DNA of 64,000 nucleotides from Faecalicatena absiana (GTDB taxonomy: Bacteria; Bacillota; Bacilli; Lactobacillales; Lactobacillaceae): NCBI GenBank assembly GCA_017309015.1, contig JAEDAG010000005.1, positions 62,001 to 126,000 of the forward strand. Reading direction: 5' to 3'. The notes beneath the pieces were generated by a model. The model ran no database searches and was not told the origin of the DNA. It saw only the letters and a program-made list of their open reading frames with translations. The translations under genes were made by a program, and so were the position numbers. Positions 24,625 to 33,425 of the stretch are shown here, piece after piece. How positions within the stretch are numbered: position 1 is the first letter of the stretch; the number at the start of each line of letters is the position of its first letter.

Positions 24625-26222
24625 CTTAAACTTCCCACTTGCAAAAGTGGGCTTGTACCTTGAAAATTCAATAGTTTAGCCAATAAAAAAGCACAAGGCC
24701 TTTGTTCGCTTGATATAATTCAACTACAACATCATCAATATCAAACGAAAGGCTTGTGCTATGTCTAGTTTACCATCATTCGATACCAAAAACGAACCCC
24801 AAATTTCTCGTTCTGTTGAAAAGTTCTTCAAGGACTACAAAGTTATGGAGCTTCTCCGTAGATGTGGGCTCCGCAAGTCAAAAGGAATCCATCTTTGGTC
24901 GATCCTTTCGTACATCTTCAGTAATGTGTTTCGAGACAGAAGCATGTACATGCAACAGAAGTCTGGCAAGTGTACTGCTGGCTTCTCCAAAAACACCTAC
25001 TATCGATTCATGCAGAACCCACATATCAACTGGCTCCGCTTCACTATTCTGCTAGCTGAGAAGATCGTCAATGGGCATCTGAAAGATCTGACCTCTGACC
25101 AACGTGCGGATTGCTTCGTCTTTGACGATTCGCTCTACTCCAGAACTGGATACAAGAAGACTGAGCTGGCTGCCAAAGTATTCGACCACGTTTCGATGAC
25201 CTACAAGAAGGGCTTTCGGATGATGACCATGGGTTGGACTGATGGATCCTCCTTCGTCCCAATCGCTTCATCTCTCTTGTCCTCAAAGAATGATCAGAAT
25301 GTCATCGGGACAACCAAGAAGATCGACAAGCGCACAATCGCGGCCAAAAGACGAATTATGGCCCAATCAAAGGGGACCGATGTAGTTATCCAGCTACTCG
25401 ATCAAGCTTTGAAAGCAGGGCTTACTGCTAAGTACGTCATGTTTGACACTTGGTTCTCCAATCCTCATCAGATCGTCCAGATCAAGCAACGTGACCTAAA
25501 CGTAATTGCCATGGTGAAGAAGAGTTCCAAGATCACATACGAGTTCGATGGTAAGCGGATGAACGTCAAGCAGATCTTCAGCGCATGCAAGAAGCGGCGA
25601 GGTCGTTCAAGATATCTCTTGTCCGTCCCTGTAAAGGTTGGAGATCCTGCCAAGGATGATGCCCAGGTTGATGCCAGAATAGTCTGCGTAAGAAATCGCT
25701 CCAACCGCAAAGATTGGCTCGCTCTTATTTGCACGGACATGATGATCGATGAAAATGAGATCATCAGAATTTACGGCAAAAGATGGGACATCGAAGTCTT
25801 CTTCAAGACCTGCAAGAGTTTCTTGAAACTTGGTACTGAATACCACGGCCTCTCATATGATGCATTGACTGCCCATACGGCTTTCGTCTTTCTGCGCTAC
25901 ATGTTCATGTCAGTTGAGAAGCGAGATGATGAAGATGATAGGACAATAGGCGAGCTCTTTTACTGCATGATAGACGAGCTTGCGGACATTACTTTTCATC
26001 ACTCCCTTCAGATCCTGGTGGAAGCCATGTTCGAGAGCGTGAAAGAGATCTTCCAACTGACAGAAGAACAGATGGAAAGGTTCACCAAAGCTTTCATTTC
26101 CCGCCTCCCGAAGTACATGCAAGAGGCTATATCGCCATCACTAGCAGCATAATTGAATATTTACTGGTTAAACTATTGAGTTTTCAAGGCTTCATAGTTC
26201 TTTTTGGTGTGGGAAGTTTAAG
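24625..26222 (+). mobile_element. IS4-family insertion sequence, copy 1 (1598 bp)
   Basis: Terminal inverted repeats CTTAAACTTCCCAC and GTGGGAAGTTTAAG bound the element. A 7-bp target duplication TAAATTA flanks it (24618-24624 and 26223-26229). Just inside the left end, CCCACTT ... AAGTGGG forms a hairpin that may block read-in transcription. Its single gene encodes an IS4-type transposase. A second copy of identical length is at 62051-63648. Confidence 0.95.
24761..26152 (+). CDS. IS4-family transposase
   Basis: 463 residues. Acidic residues of a DDE/RNase H fold are in VFDDSLY (about residue 119), VMFDTWFS (about 231) and YGKRWDIEVFFKTCK (about 342-356). The last matches the Y-x2-R-x3-E-x6-K signature of the IS4 family. 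The reading frame is intact, so the element is probably active. Codon use is AT-richer than that of the surrounding genes, as expected for an acquired element. It differs from the copy at 62187 at one amino acid: Met here, Thr there (T versus C at 25743/63169). Confidence 0.93.
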   Translation: MSSLPSFDTKNEPQISRSVEKFFKDYKVMELLRRCGLRKSKGIHLWSILSYIFSNVFRDRSMYMQQKSGKCTAGFSKNTYYRFMQNPHINWLRFTILLAEKIVNGHLKDLTSDQRADCFVFDDSLYSRTGYKKTELAAKVFDHVSMTYKKGFRMMTMGWTDGSSFVPIASSLLSSKNDQNVIGTTKKIDKRTIAAKRRIMAQSKGTDVVIQLLDQALKAGLTAKYVMFDTWFSNPHQIVQIKQRDLNVIAMVKKSSKITYEFDGKRMNVKQIFSACKKRRGRSRYLLSVPVKVGDPAKDDAQVDARIVCVRNRSNRKDWLALICTDMMIDENEIIRIYGKRWDIEVFFKTCKSFLKLGTEYHGLSYDALTAHTAFVFLRYMFMSVEKRDDEDDRTIGELFYCMIDELADITFHHSLQILVEAMFESVKEIFQLTEEQMERFTKAFISRLPKYMQEAISPSLAA

Positions 26223-26255
26223 TAAATTAAGTATCTTAGTCAGGAGAAAAAATAA

Positions 26256-26478
26256 ATGAAAATCACTGCAGCAGTCGTAGAACACAAGGGTGGCAAGTTC
26301 CACATGAGAGACGACATTGATCTGTGCAAGCTGGCGCGACCGTAAGCAACTTCAAGCCAGGCGACCGCAAGCTTCTACGACTTCAAGGACATCAACGAAG
26401 CAGATGCGGCTTCGGTTTCCGGTGAAGTCATCAGGCCGGTCCTGATCATCGACAAGGACAACCAGCCAGGTGACTAGC
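26256..26478 (+). pseudogene. Decayed zinc-type alcohol dehydrogenase
   Basis: AGGAG precedes ATG 26256. The first frame gives MKITAAVVEHKGGKFHMRDD, the usual N-terminus of NAD(P)-dependent zinc alcohol dehydrogenases, then stops after 29 codons. In a second frame comes TVSNFKPGDR, the conserved loop before the metal ligands. In a further stretch comes FYDFKDINEADAAS and IRPVLIID, the family's normal C-terminus, ending TAG 26476-26478. About 350 residues are expected and roughly 75 codons remain, so at least two internal deletions and frame changes have occurred. The promoter is separated from it by the IS. Confidence 0.85.
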
Positions 26479-26512
26479 CAAGAAGCAATCACGAAGAAAT
26501 TTTCCCTGCTAA

Positions 26513-26553
26513 AAAATCCCGGCTCCACTTTCGCTGGAGCCGGGATTTTTGTC
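26513..26553. terminator. Terminator between adh remnant and yitT-like gene
   Basis: AAAAATCCCGGCTCCA ... TGGAGCCGGGATTTTT, a strong symmetric stem between convergent genes. Confidence 0.9.
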
Positions 26554-26580
26554 GTGGCGGCAAAGTACCGCTGGTTAAAG

Positions 26581-27480
26581 CTATTTGTGCGAGAAGAGGC
26601 TGGTCTTTTTAGCCTTGTAGCTGAAGCCTTCGCCGATCGCCTCTGTGGCGTCAAAAATGGTCATGAAGGCATTAGGGTCTTCGTTTCTGACGATCTGCTT
26701 GAGCAGCGGGATCTCCTTGGTATTGATGACCAGGTAGATCAGGTGCTGCTCTTCGTTGGAGTAGCCGCCTTCAGAGTTGATGAAGGTAAAGCCGCGGTCG
26801 AGCTCCAGGTCGATCATCTTGGTGATCTCCTTGTACTTCGGCGAGATGATGAAGGCCCCCTTGGCCTGGGTCCCGCCGGCTACGACCTTGCTCAAGACGG
26901 TGCTGAGCAGGACGCAGGAAACCATGGTGTAGGCCACGTGGTACAGGTCCAGGTAGGACAAAGAGCAGGCCAGAGCTAAGAAGTCAATGAGCAGCAGCCC
27001 GTTGCCTGGCTCAACCCCGCGCGCGGTCTGCATGACCCGGGCAACGATGTCGCTGCCCCCGGTCGTCCCGTTGTAGCGAAAGACCAGGCCCAGGCCCAGA
27101 CCTGAAAGCGACCCCGCCATCACTGCCGCCAGGAAGGGGTCGTGATGGAGGGGAAGTTGTTCTATAATAGTTTGGTAAGACCATGCACTCAAGAAGAAGG
27201 AAAGGCAGAAGGTTCCCCAGATAGTGTAGAGCATTGCCAGCTTGCCCAGGAACTTGAAGCCGATGATGAGCAGGGGAATGTTCAAGACGAAGGTGCTGAT
27301 CCCGGGATTGATCCCCGTGAAGTGCCGGATAATCAGGGTAAAGCCTGACAGTCCCCCGTCAGCCAGATGATTGGGAATGGAGATCATGTCCAGGCTGAAG
27401 GCATAGATTGCGCTCCCAAGCGTGATCATCACCATATCCAAGGTATTTCTGCCAGTCCATTTAAATTTTGACTTGCGCAT
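26581..27480 (-). CDS. YitT-family membrane protein
   Basis: 299 residues. The N-terminal half has five or so hydrophobic helices (about 15-210), with the family hallmarks FSLDMISIPNHLADGGLSG, and FRYNGTTGGSDIVAR. The C-terminal 80 residues form the soluble DUF2179-like domain (KGAFIISPKYKEITKMI, then RNEDPNAFMTIFDATEAIGEGF). The family is widespread in Firmicutes as integral membrane proteins of uncertain transport role. It lies alone between the terminator shared with the adh remnant and the TnpB element, so there is no operon context to refine the function. Confidence 0.9.
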   Translation of the reverse strand: MRKSKFKWTGRNTLDMVMITLGSAIYAFSLDMISIPNHLADGGLSGFTLIIRHFTGINPGISTFVLNIPLLIIGFKFLGKLAMLYTIWGTFCLSFFLSAWSYQTIIEQLPLHHDPFLAAVMAGSLSGLGLGLVFRYNGTTGGSDIVARVMQTARGVEPGNGLLLIDFLALACSLSYLDLYHVAYTMVSCVLLSTVLSKVVAGGTQAKGAFIISPKYKEITKMIDLELDRGFTFINSEGGYSNEEQHLIYLVINTKEIPLLKQIVRNEDPNAFMTIFDATEAIGEGFSYKAKKTSLFSHK

Positions 27481-27554
27481 TGTTGTCGTCTCCTTTCCTT
27501 AACCCCATGCGTCTTCAATTTTAACAAAAATCAGCTTGAATGGAGAAATTCATC

Positions 27555-27745
27555 AACTACCCCCGACCTCGGTCGGGGGTTTGCGACTAACTAGCGTGGT
27601 CCAAACAAACTCCCCGGAGAGAGTTCTCCCATAGCCAAGCCCGAAGGCTTACGCTGTCGCTTCTCAAGCATCCTTGGCGGACCTCAGATGCTTCCGCAGA
27701 TTGATTAACTACGGCAGAACAGCACGTGTACGCACTGCTCTAATT
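27555..27745 (-). ncRNA. Structured 3' region and right end of the TnpB element (omega-RNA candidate)
   Basis: On the minus strand the region follows the tnpB stop and holds several hairpins: GAGCAGTGCGT ... ACGTGCTGTTC (27718-27741), AAGCATC ... GATGCTT (about 27665-27693), AAGCCCGAAGGCTT (27637-27650) and the terminal ACCCCCGACC ... GGTCGGGGGT (27559-27580). After the last comes GTAGTTGA, a common right-end sequence in IS605-type elements. TnpB proteins use RNA from exactly this position as guide scaffold, with the guide starting just outside the right end (about 27553 leftward). The exact ends are not fixed. Confidence 0.6.
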
Positions 27746-29020
27746 TGTTTGTTCCTTTGATTTCTTGACTTTGGCTTTCTTGGCTTCGCTTGTGCCGCGT
27801 TTGTTCTGATACGATGGATTAGGCACGCCACTGACGTACATCGTTCCCAGCATCTGAATGTTCATCGCGGCGATGCGGTCGTCATTGGAGCGGTAGCCGC
27901 ATCTGTCACAGATGTACATGTGCAGTCCATGGTCACGGTTTTCTTTGAAAATCCGGCCACACTTAGGACAGCGCTGACTGGTATAGTGAGCATCTACCTT
28001 GACGACTTCACTGCCATTCAGACGCGCCTTGTACTTGAGCTTTTGCTCAAGATCATAGAAAGACCAGGAATGGTGCTCATATCTGTTTTCCCTCTTGCGG
28101 TTGTAGACCGTATCAAAGGTCACGTCAGTTAAGTCTTCAAGGACAAAGAGAGTGTCTGGTCCGTAGTGGCTAACGAGTGTCTTAGACAAGCAGTGATTGC
28201 AGTCGCTCATCCAGCGGTTCTCTCGATTGCCAATCTTGCGGATGCGTCTCTTTGAGCTTCTGGTGTTCTTAGTCTGCAGATGGCTGCGCAGCTCCTTATA
28301 GTGCTGACGCTTGCGGGCAATAGCCTTGCCGCTTATGAAGAGGGTTTTGCCCTTTTCGTCATAGCAGGCAGCGATCTGCCGCAGGCCACAGTCAATTCCG
28401 ACAACATGGCGAGTCTGCTCAATCTCATAATCAGGGAAGGACTTGGTTGCGCTGATGTGCATAAACCAGTGCTTGCCGGATTTAAGAATCCTGGCAGTGC
28501 CAAAAGTCCATTCGTCATTCAGATACTGCTCAAAGCCGGGCATGGCAATCTCGCATTCAATCCGCCCGTCAAGGGTGTTGACGGACACGATCTTGCCGTT
28601 CTGCTTAAAGGAATAATCCCGGCCTCTGACCTCATCCAGCTGCGGTCGCTTAAAGAAGATTGGCTTCCAAAGCCAGTCAAGATCGCGCTGAACAGAATAG
28701 CAGCCCTTGCCTTGGGGCGCATTGATGTCGTGGATTTTATATGGCTTTTGACCAAGCTGAGTTTGAACAGACTTGTATCTGGCAATAACGGTCTTCAAAA
28801 CAGACTGAGCCATTTGGGATCTGAGGCTGAACTTCTGTCGCAAGTCGGAGTAGAGTGCTTTGTTCAGCTTTGCCTGGCGGAGTTCAAAGTCATGCTCAAA
28901 AACATATTGGGATACGAAGTTGCAGCCCTGTCTGTAAATTTCCATGCTGTCTGCTAAGGCTTTAGCGGCATCAGGGCTAGGCACTTTGATGTGAGCTTTA
29001 ATGGTCAAAGAAATTTCCAT
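27740..29020 (-). CDS. tnpB: TnpB RNA-guided endonuclease (IS605-type), stand-alone
   Basis: 426 residues. RuvC-like catalytic acidic residues are in VVGIDCGLRQIA (Asp about 210), LFVLEDLTDV (Glu about 293) and RSNDDRIAAMNIQ (Asp about 380). A zinc ribbon CPKCG ... CDRCGYRS lies between the last two. All key residues are present, so the nuclease should be active. TnpB cuts DNA next to a short motif using a guide RNA and promotes retention of its element. No TnpA (Y1 transposase) gene is nearby, so mobility would need one in trans. The C-terminus is Lys-rich. The protein starts at ATG 29020 with an AGGAGG site upstream. Confidence 0.92.
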   Translation of the reverse strand: MEISLTIKAHIKVPSPDAAKALADSMEIYRQGCNFVSQYVFEHDFELRQAKLNKALYSDLRQKFSLRSQMAQSVLKTVIARYKSVQTQLGQKPYKIHDINAPQGKGCYSVQRDLDWLWKPIFFKRPQLDEVRGRDYSFKQNGKIVSVNTLDGRIECEIAMPGFEQYLNDEWTFGTARILKSGKHWFMHISATKSFPDYEIEQTRHVVGIDCGLRQIAACYDEKGKTLFISGKAIARKRQHYKELRSHLQTKNTRSSKRRIRKIGNRENRWMSDCNHCLSKTLVSHYGPDTLFVLEDLTDVTFDTVYNRKRENRYEHHSWSFYDLEQKLKYKARLNGSEVVKVDAHYTSQRCPKCGRIFKENRDHGLHMYICDRCGYRSNDDRIAAMNIQMLGTMYVSGVPNPSYQNKRGTSEAKKAKVKKSKEQTN

Positions 29021-29032
29021 TGGTCATGCCTC

Positions 29033-29070
29033 CTTTCACTAAATATATTATAACACAAAGGTAGTGAAAG
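29033..29070. repeat. Inverted repeat at the left-end side of the TnpB element
   Basis: CTTTCACTA ... TAGTGAAAG, perfect 9-bp arms enclosing an AT-rich loop that contains TATATTATAA. It may mark the left end or the tnpB promoter. The exact outer boundary of the element cannot be set. Confidence 0.45.
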
Positions 29071-29167
29071 CAACCACTGGAATACTAATTATCTGGAGAA
29101 TTTAGAAAGGAGAAAGGTGCGCTTCCCCCCTCGATTGAAATCGAAGGTTTCCGTGCGCCACATATTC

Positions 29168-30361
29168 ATGAAAATTAATCAATTGCCAGAATTGTTCGTC
29201 AAGGCCCTGCCAGTCTTGCAGACCCTGGAACAGGCCGGTTTTGAGGCCTACTTCGTCGGTGGCTGCGTCAGAGACCTCCTTTTGGGGCGTCACATCCATG
29301 ACGTCGATATTACGACCAACGCTTATCCCGAAGAAGTCAAGAAATGCTTTGACCGCACGATTGATACCGGGATCCAGCACGGGACCGTGACTGCCCTGTA
29401 TGGCGGCGAGAGCTACGAGATTACCACCTACCGGACGGAATCGGGCTACCAGGACTTCCGCCGGCCAGACAAGGTGACTTTCGTGCAGAATCTGGACGAG
29501 GACTTGAAGCGGCGGGACTTTACCATCAATGCCCTGGCCATGAACACCAAAGGGGAGATCGTTGACCTCTTCCATGGCCTCGACGACTTGGACAAGAAGG
29601 TTATCCGGGCCGTGGGCGTGGCTGAGGAGCGCTTCCATGAAGATGCCTTGCGGATGATGCGGGCCGTCCGTTTCATGAGCCAGCTGCAGTTTTCTTTGGA
29701 AGGGCGGACCCGGCAAGCCATTGTTGACAACCATGAGCTTTTGAGCAAGATCAGCATTGAAAGAGTCCGGGAAGAGTTCGTCAAGATGGGAACTGGCCCT
29801 GATGCCCGCCGGGCTTTCGCGGAATTTTTGGACACGGGATTGAGCGAAGAATGTCCTCACCTTGCCGGAAAAAAGGACCAGTTGACCGTCTTTACCAGCT
29901 TAAAGGCCAGTCCATCCAGTGAGCGGGTGCTTTGGTCCTTGATCGTCATCCTTTTGAATTTGCCGGAAAAAGCTATCGGCGGGTTCATGAAGGACTGGAA
30001 GAACTCTAATGCCATGACCCGTAAGGTGAAGGGGATTGCAGCCGCTTTTGACAAGCTGGGGCAAAGTCCAAGTGACGTCGATTTGTTTGAAATGGGGGCA
30101 TTGAATCTAAATGACGCCATTGACGCGGCCTTCATTTTGGGCCAGCCGGTTGATTCCAAGACCTTGTTGGACCGCTACCAGAAGCTGCCAATTAAGGACA
30201 GCGATGATCTGGCCATTGACGGCCGCTGGTTGATCGCCCAAGGCGTGCGCCCTGGTCCAAAGATGGGGACGCTGCTGAACGACATCAAGACCAAGGTGAT
30301 CAATGGCGACCTGGTCAACAGCGAGCTGGCCATCGCCAAGTACGTCAGTCAGCAATTGTAG
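29168..30361 (+). CDS. cca: CCA-adding tRNA nucleotidyltransferase
   Basis: 397 residues from ATG 29168; adds or repairs the 3' CCA of tRNA. The class II nucleotidyltransferase motif [20 protein letters not shown] (about 25-44), the [11 protein letters not shown] block (about 115) and [12 protein letters not shown] (about 158) are all present, followed by the helical RNA-binding part. The frame is open from GTG 29117, which adds 17 residues ([10 protein letters not shown]...) with rare codons and is preceded by AAGGAG only four bases away. Homologous proteins begin MKINQLP, so 29168 is the ancestral start. A hairpin lies between the ribosome site and that ATG. Confidence 0.95.
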   Translation: MKINQLPELFVKALPVLQTLEQAGFEAYFVGGCVRDLLLGRHIHDVDITTNAYPEEVKKCFDRTIDTGIQHGTVTALYGGESYEITTYRTESGYQDFRRPDKVTFVQNLDEDLKRRDFTINALAMNTKGEIVDLFHGLDDLDKKVIRAVGVAEERFHEDALRMMRAVRFMSQLQFSLEGRTRQAIVDNHELLSKISIERVREEFVKMGTGPDARRAFAEFLDTGLSEECPHLAGKKDQLTVFTSLKASPSSERVLWSLIVILLNLPEKAIGGFMKDWKNSNAMTRKVKGIAAAFDKLGQSPSDVDLFEMGALNLNDAIDAAFILGQPVDSKTLLDRYQKLPIKDSDDLAIDGRWLIAQGVRPGPKMGTLLNDIKTKVINGDLVNSELAIAKYVSQQL

Positions 30362-30499
30362 ATGAGTAGCGATAAAGCCTTGTCACCGTTGGTGGCGGGG
30401 TTTTTGTTTTGCAGGGGGAACGCTGCAGTTGGATACCTTTCGGGAATTAAACTTCAAAAGGTCTAAAGCTACAATGGCTACTTGAAACATAAGCATTCA

Positions 30500-30534
30500 A
30501 AAAAGACCTTGATCAAGCGATCAAGGTCTTTTTA
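30500..30534. terminator. Terminator between cca and trhA
   Basis: AAAAGACCTTGATC ... GATCAAGGTCTTTTT, a perfect stem between convergent genes. A weaker imperfect stem with a T-run also follows cca near 30375-30407. Confidence 0.88.
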
Positions 30535-30546
30535 CCAACGCGGGCA

Positions 30547-31209
30547 TCAGACATAGAAAAGCACGGAGAAGTACATCAATACTGAGCCCAGCAGTACGAA
30601 AAAGTGCCAGATGACGTGGCTGAAGGGGAGGTTTCTCATTGAGAAGAAGAGGCAGCCAAAGGTATAGGCCACCCCGCCCCAAACCAAGAGCCAGAAGCCG
30701 GTGGGCCCCAGGCGCGGGTACAGCTGGCTGGCGGCCAGGATGACCATCCAGCCCATGGCAATGTAAAGAATGGTGTCGCCGATCCAGTGCTTGCCCCGGT
30801 TGAAGATATAGTAGACGATCCCAAACACGGTCAGGGCCCAGATGATCCCGAACATCCACCAGCCTTCAGCGCCGCCAATGGCGACCAAGGTGTAGGGGGT
30901 GTAGGAACCGGCAATGGCAATAAAAATTGACGAGTGGTCGAAGATCTGGAAGACCTTCCGTGCTTTGGTAAAAATCAAGCTGTGGTATAGGGTTGAGAAG
31001 AGGTAAAGCAGGATCATGCAGGAGCCATAAATGGCAAAAGTCGTGATCCGCAAGGCGCTGCCGGTGTGGGCCGCCTTGACGATCAAGATGACCAGCCCCG
31101 CCACGGCCAAGCCAAAACCAATTCCATGAACGACGGCGGAAAGCACGTTGTCAACGACATGGTAGGCTTTAGACCGCTCTTCAGGTTCACTCCAAGGATT
31201 AAAAGTCAT
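30547..31209 (-). CDS. trhA: Hemolysin III-family membrane protein (TrhA/PAQR)
   Basis: 220 residues with seven predicted membrane helices. Family motifs: NVLSAVVHGIGF near the N-terminus, STLYHSL (about 68-74, with the conserved Ser and His), FDHSSIFIAIAGSYTPY (about 91-107) and the C-terminal SHVIWHFFVLLGS (about 195-207), which carry the metal-binding His/Asp residues of PAQR proteins. In Bacillus and E. coli relatives it contributes to membrane energetics and lipid homeostasis; haemolysis is not the physiological role. It is single, with a terminator 3' and a divergent degV gene 5'. Confidence 0.9.
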   Translation of the reverse strand: MTFNPWSEPEERSKAYHVVDNVLSAVVHGIGFGLAVAGLVILIVKAAHTGSALRITTFAIYGSCMILLYLFSTLYHSLIFTKARKVFQIFDHSSIFIAIAGSYTPYTLVAIGGAEGWWMFGIIWALTVFGIVYYIFNRGKHWIGDTILYIAMGWMVILAASQLYPRLGPTGFWLLVWGGVAYTFGCLFFSMRNLPFSHVIWHFFVLLGSVLMYFSVLFYV

Positions 31210-31344
31210 GCAAACATCCTTTCAAAATCGTTATCAGTTTTCACAAAAAGTTTGCTATACTAAATTCGTATAAACTAAATTCTATCATAATGGTTGCCAG
31301 TCGGGGCAATTGATAGAATATTATGGAAATTGAGGTCATTTAAA

Positions 31345-32199
31345 TTGGCAAAGATCAAGATCATGACGGACTCTTCCGTACAGCTGAGTCCAGAAGAAAT
31401 TGAAAAATATCACATTACCGTGGTGCCGCTGTCGATCACGATTGACGGCCACACTTATACGGATGGGGTTGAAATTACCCGTGCCAACTTCATCAAGAAG
31501 ATGGATGAAGCGGACCAGCTGCCAAAGACCAGCCAGCCGCCGGTTGGGGTCTTTTTGGAAAAAATGAAGGAACTGACGGCTGACGGCAGCGAGGTTCTGG
31601 GCATCTTTATGGCCAAGAGCCTGTCCGGGACCGTTGATGCCGCCCGTCAGGCCGCTGAACTGGTCGAAGGCAGGATCACGGTCATTGACTGCGGCTACAC
31701 CGACCGCTCCCAAGGCTACTACTGCCTGGAAGCAGCCAAATATGCCGAAGCCGGCAAGAGCATGGACGAGATCGTCGAGCACCTGGATGAAGTTGGCGAC
31801 AACATGTACCTGGAAATGATGGTGCCGAACCTGAAGAACATTCTGGCTGGGGGCCGCTTAGGCAGATTGGCGGGCCGGGTCGTGTCCGCCTTGAACTTCC
31901 ACGTGGGCCTGGTCATGAAGAACGGGAAGCTGACCGTGCCTTACCGCGGCCGCGGGCACAAGTTCATGAAGAAGTTCGACGACATGATCGTCGACCAGCT
32001 CAAGGAACTGGGCGACAAGGTCGACCGGGTCGGCATCTCTTACGTCGATACCCGCGAAGACATGGAGAAGCTGGCCGCCCGCTTCAAGGAAGTCAACCCT
32101 AACCTGGACATCCTGATCCAGGAGACCAGCCCGATCATCATTACGCACGCAGGACATGGCGCCTACGCGGTCATGTTCTTCACTAAGACGGAGCATTAG
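31345..32199 (+). CDS. DegV-family fatty acid-binding protein
   Basis: 284 residues from TTG 31345, with GAGG about ten bases upstream. The longer frame from 31294 starts in non-family sequence. Motifs: MTDSSVQLS at the N-terminus, VVPLSI, TSQPPVG (about 59-65) and [14 protein letters not shown] (about 87-100), the fatty-acid carboxylate-binding Ser/Thr cluster of DegV/FakB proteins. FakB proteins hand bound fatty acids to the kinase FakA for phospholipid synthesis. No fakA is in view. The stop is one base before the YozE-like gene, so the two are co-transcribed. Confidence 0.9.
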   Translation: MAKIKIMTDSSVQLSPEEIEKYHITVVPLSITIDGHTYTDGVEITRANFIKKMDEADQLPKTSQPPVGVFLEKMKELTADGSEVLGIFMAKSLSGTVDAARQAAELVEGRITVIDCGYTDRSQGYYCLEAAKYAEAGKSMDEIVEHLDEVGDNMYLEMMVPNLKNILAGGRLGRLAGRVVSALNFHVGLVMKNGKLTVPYRGRGHKFMKKFDDMIVDQLKELGDKVDRVGISYVDTREDMEKLAARFKEVNPNLDILIQETSPIIITHAGHGAYAVMFFTKTEH

Positions 32200-32200
32200 C

Positions 32201-32431
32201 ATGGCTTACCGGCAAAGTTTCTATCAGTTCCTGATGACCCAGCGCGACCCTGATTCCCGTGAAGAGATTGCCCAATTTGCCAACAATGCCCAGTTCGATT
32301 CGTCCTTCCCAAAGCAGGAGCAGGACAAGAACAAGCTCTCTGAGTACCTGGAAGAAAACGCCGGCTACCTGCCGACGATGACGATCTTCGACGATGCTTG
32401 GGAGCGATACGTCGAGAAAATGCAGTACTAG
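32201..32431 (+). CDS. YozE/UPF0346-family small protein
   Basis: 76 residues from ATG 32201, with GGAG before it, directly after degV. The pattern [49 protein letters not shown] and a terminal aromatic helix ([11 protein letters not shown]) is that of the YozE SAM-like fold. Members are short cytoplasmic proteins of unknown role in Firmicutes. A longer in-frame start at 32156 overlaps degV heavily and is not needed. Confidence 0.88.
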   Translation: MAYRQSFYQFLMTQRDPDSREEIAQFANNAQFDSSFPKQEQDKNKLSEYLEENAGYLPTMTIFDDAWERYVEKMQY

Positions 32432-32448
32432 CATGATATCGATTACCA

Positions 32449-32473
32449 AGAGCCTCGCGGCTCTTCTTTATTT
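32449..32473 (+). terminator. Terminator after degV and yozE-like gene
   Basis: AAGAGCC ... GGCTCTT with a four-base loop and a T-rich tail. Confidence 0.7.
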
Positions 32474-32573
32474 GCGGCTGGGGAATGAAGCGGCAAAAAT
32501 AACAGCAAAATAATTTTTTTAGAATAGTAAACAGATATTTGGTTAAGATTGGTAATAGCTTATTGGAGGAAAA

Positions 32574-33425
32574 ATGACTAAGATTCAATGGTATCCTGGC
32601 CACATGAACAAGGCCAGGAATCAGCTCGAAGACAAGATGAACCTGATTGACGTGGTTGTGGAAGTATTGGATGCCCGGATTCCAATCGCGTCCAGAAACC
32701 CGATGATCGCCGAACTGGTTGGCGACAAGCCGCACTTGATCGTCTTGAACAAGGCCGACTTGGCGGACCCGGTGATGACCAAGCTTTGGCAAAAGGCCCT
32801 GATGGGGCCTAAGACCTCAGTCATGGCTATGGACGGCAAGCACAGCACCAACATGCAGGCTTTGATCCACCTGATCAAGCGGGCGGGGCAAGACAAGGTG
32901 CAGAAGCTGCAGGAGAAGGGGGCGGCTACCCCAACCATCCGCATTGCCTTGGTCGGGGTGCCAAACTGCGGCAAGTCCACCATCATCAACCGCCTGGTTG
33001 GCCACAACGTGGCGATTACCGGCGACAAGCCCGGCGTTACTAAGGGCCAGTCTTGGCTGAAGACCCAGCACGGGATTCAAATCCTGGACACGCCAGGGAT
33101 TCTTTGGCCAAAATTTGACGACCAGGCCGTCGGCTACAAGCTGGCTGCCTTTGGGGCCATCAAGGATACCATTTTCCACGCCGATGACGTGGCTTTGTTC
33201 GTGATCGCCCAGATGCGCCAGTACTACCCGGCCTACCTGGCCAAGTTCGCCAACACGAGCAAGGAAGCCCTGGAAAACATCTCAGATACCGACCTGCTTT
33301 TGGCTATGACCCAAAACAACGGGATGCGGGACGACTACGACCGCTTTGCCAACTTCATGCTCCTGCGCCTGCGCAAGGGCAAGCTGGGGCGGATTACGCT
33401 GGACCGGCCGCACCATGACAATTAG
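32574..33425 (+). CDS. rbgA: Ribosome biogenesis GTPase RbgA (YlqF)
   Basis: 283 residues. It is a circularly permuted GTPase: the G4 motif NKAD (about 61-64) precedes G1 GVPNCGKST (about 126-134) and G3 DTPG (about 165-168). The N-terminus [11 protein letters not shown] is the family hallmark, and the C-terminal helical domain contacts the 50S subunit. It acts late in large-subunit assembly. GGAGG is nine bases before ATG. Its last codons overlap the start of rnhB by 11 bases, the usual rbgA-rnhB pairing in Firmicutes. Confidence 0.96.
   Translation: MTKIQWYPGHMNKARNQLEDKMNLIDVVVEVLDARIPIASRNPMIAELVGDKPHLIVLNKADLADPVMTKLWQKALMGPKTSVMAMDGKHSTNMQALIHLIKRAGQDKVQKLQEKGAATPTIRIALVGVPNCGKSTIINRLVGHNVAITGDKPGVTKGQSWLKTQHGIQILDTPGILWPKFDDQAVGYKLAAFGAIKDTIFHADDVALFVIAQMRQYYPAYLAKFANTSKEALENISDTDLLLAMTQNNGMRDDYDRFANFMLLRLRKGKLGRITLDRPHHDN

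Noticed and set aside
26470-26979. 169-residue plus-strand ORF over the yitT-like gene
   Set aside because: Antisense to a recognised membrane protein and spans a terminator; no independent evidence.
28280-28957. Plus-strand ORF of 225 residues opposite tnpB
   Set aside because: It lies wholly antisense to an intact TnpB gene, lacks a ribosome site and shows no family motif; it is a shadow of GC-rich coding sequence.
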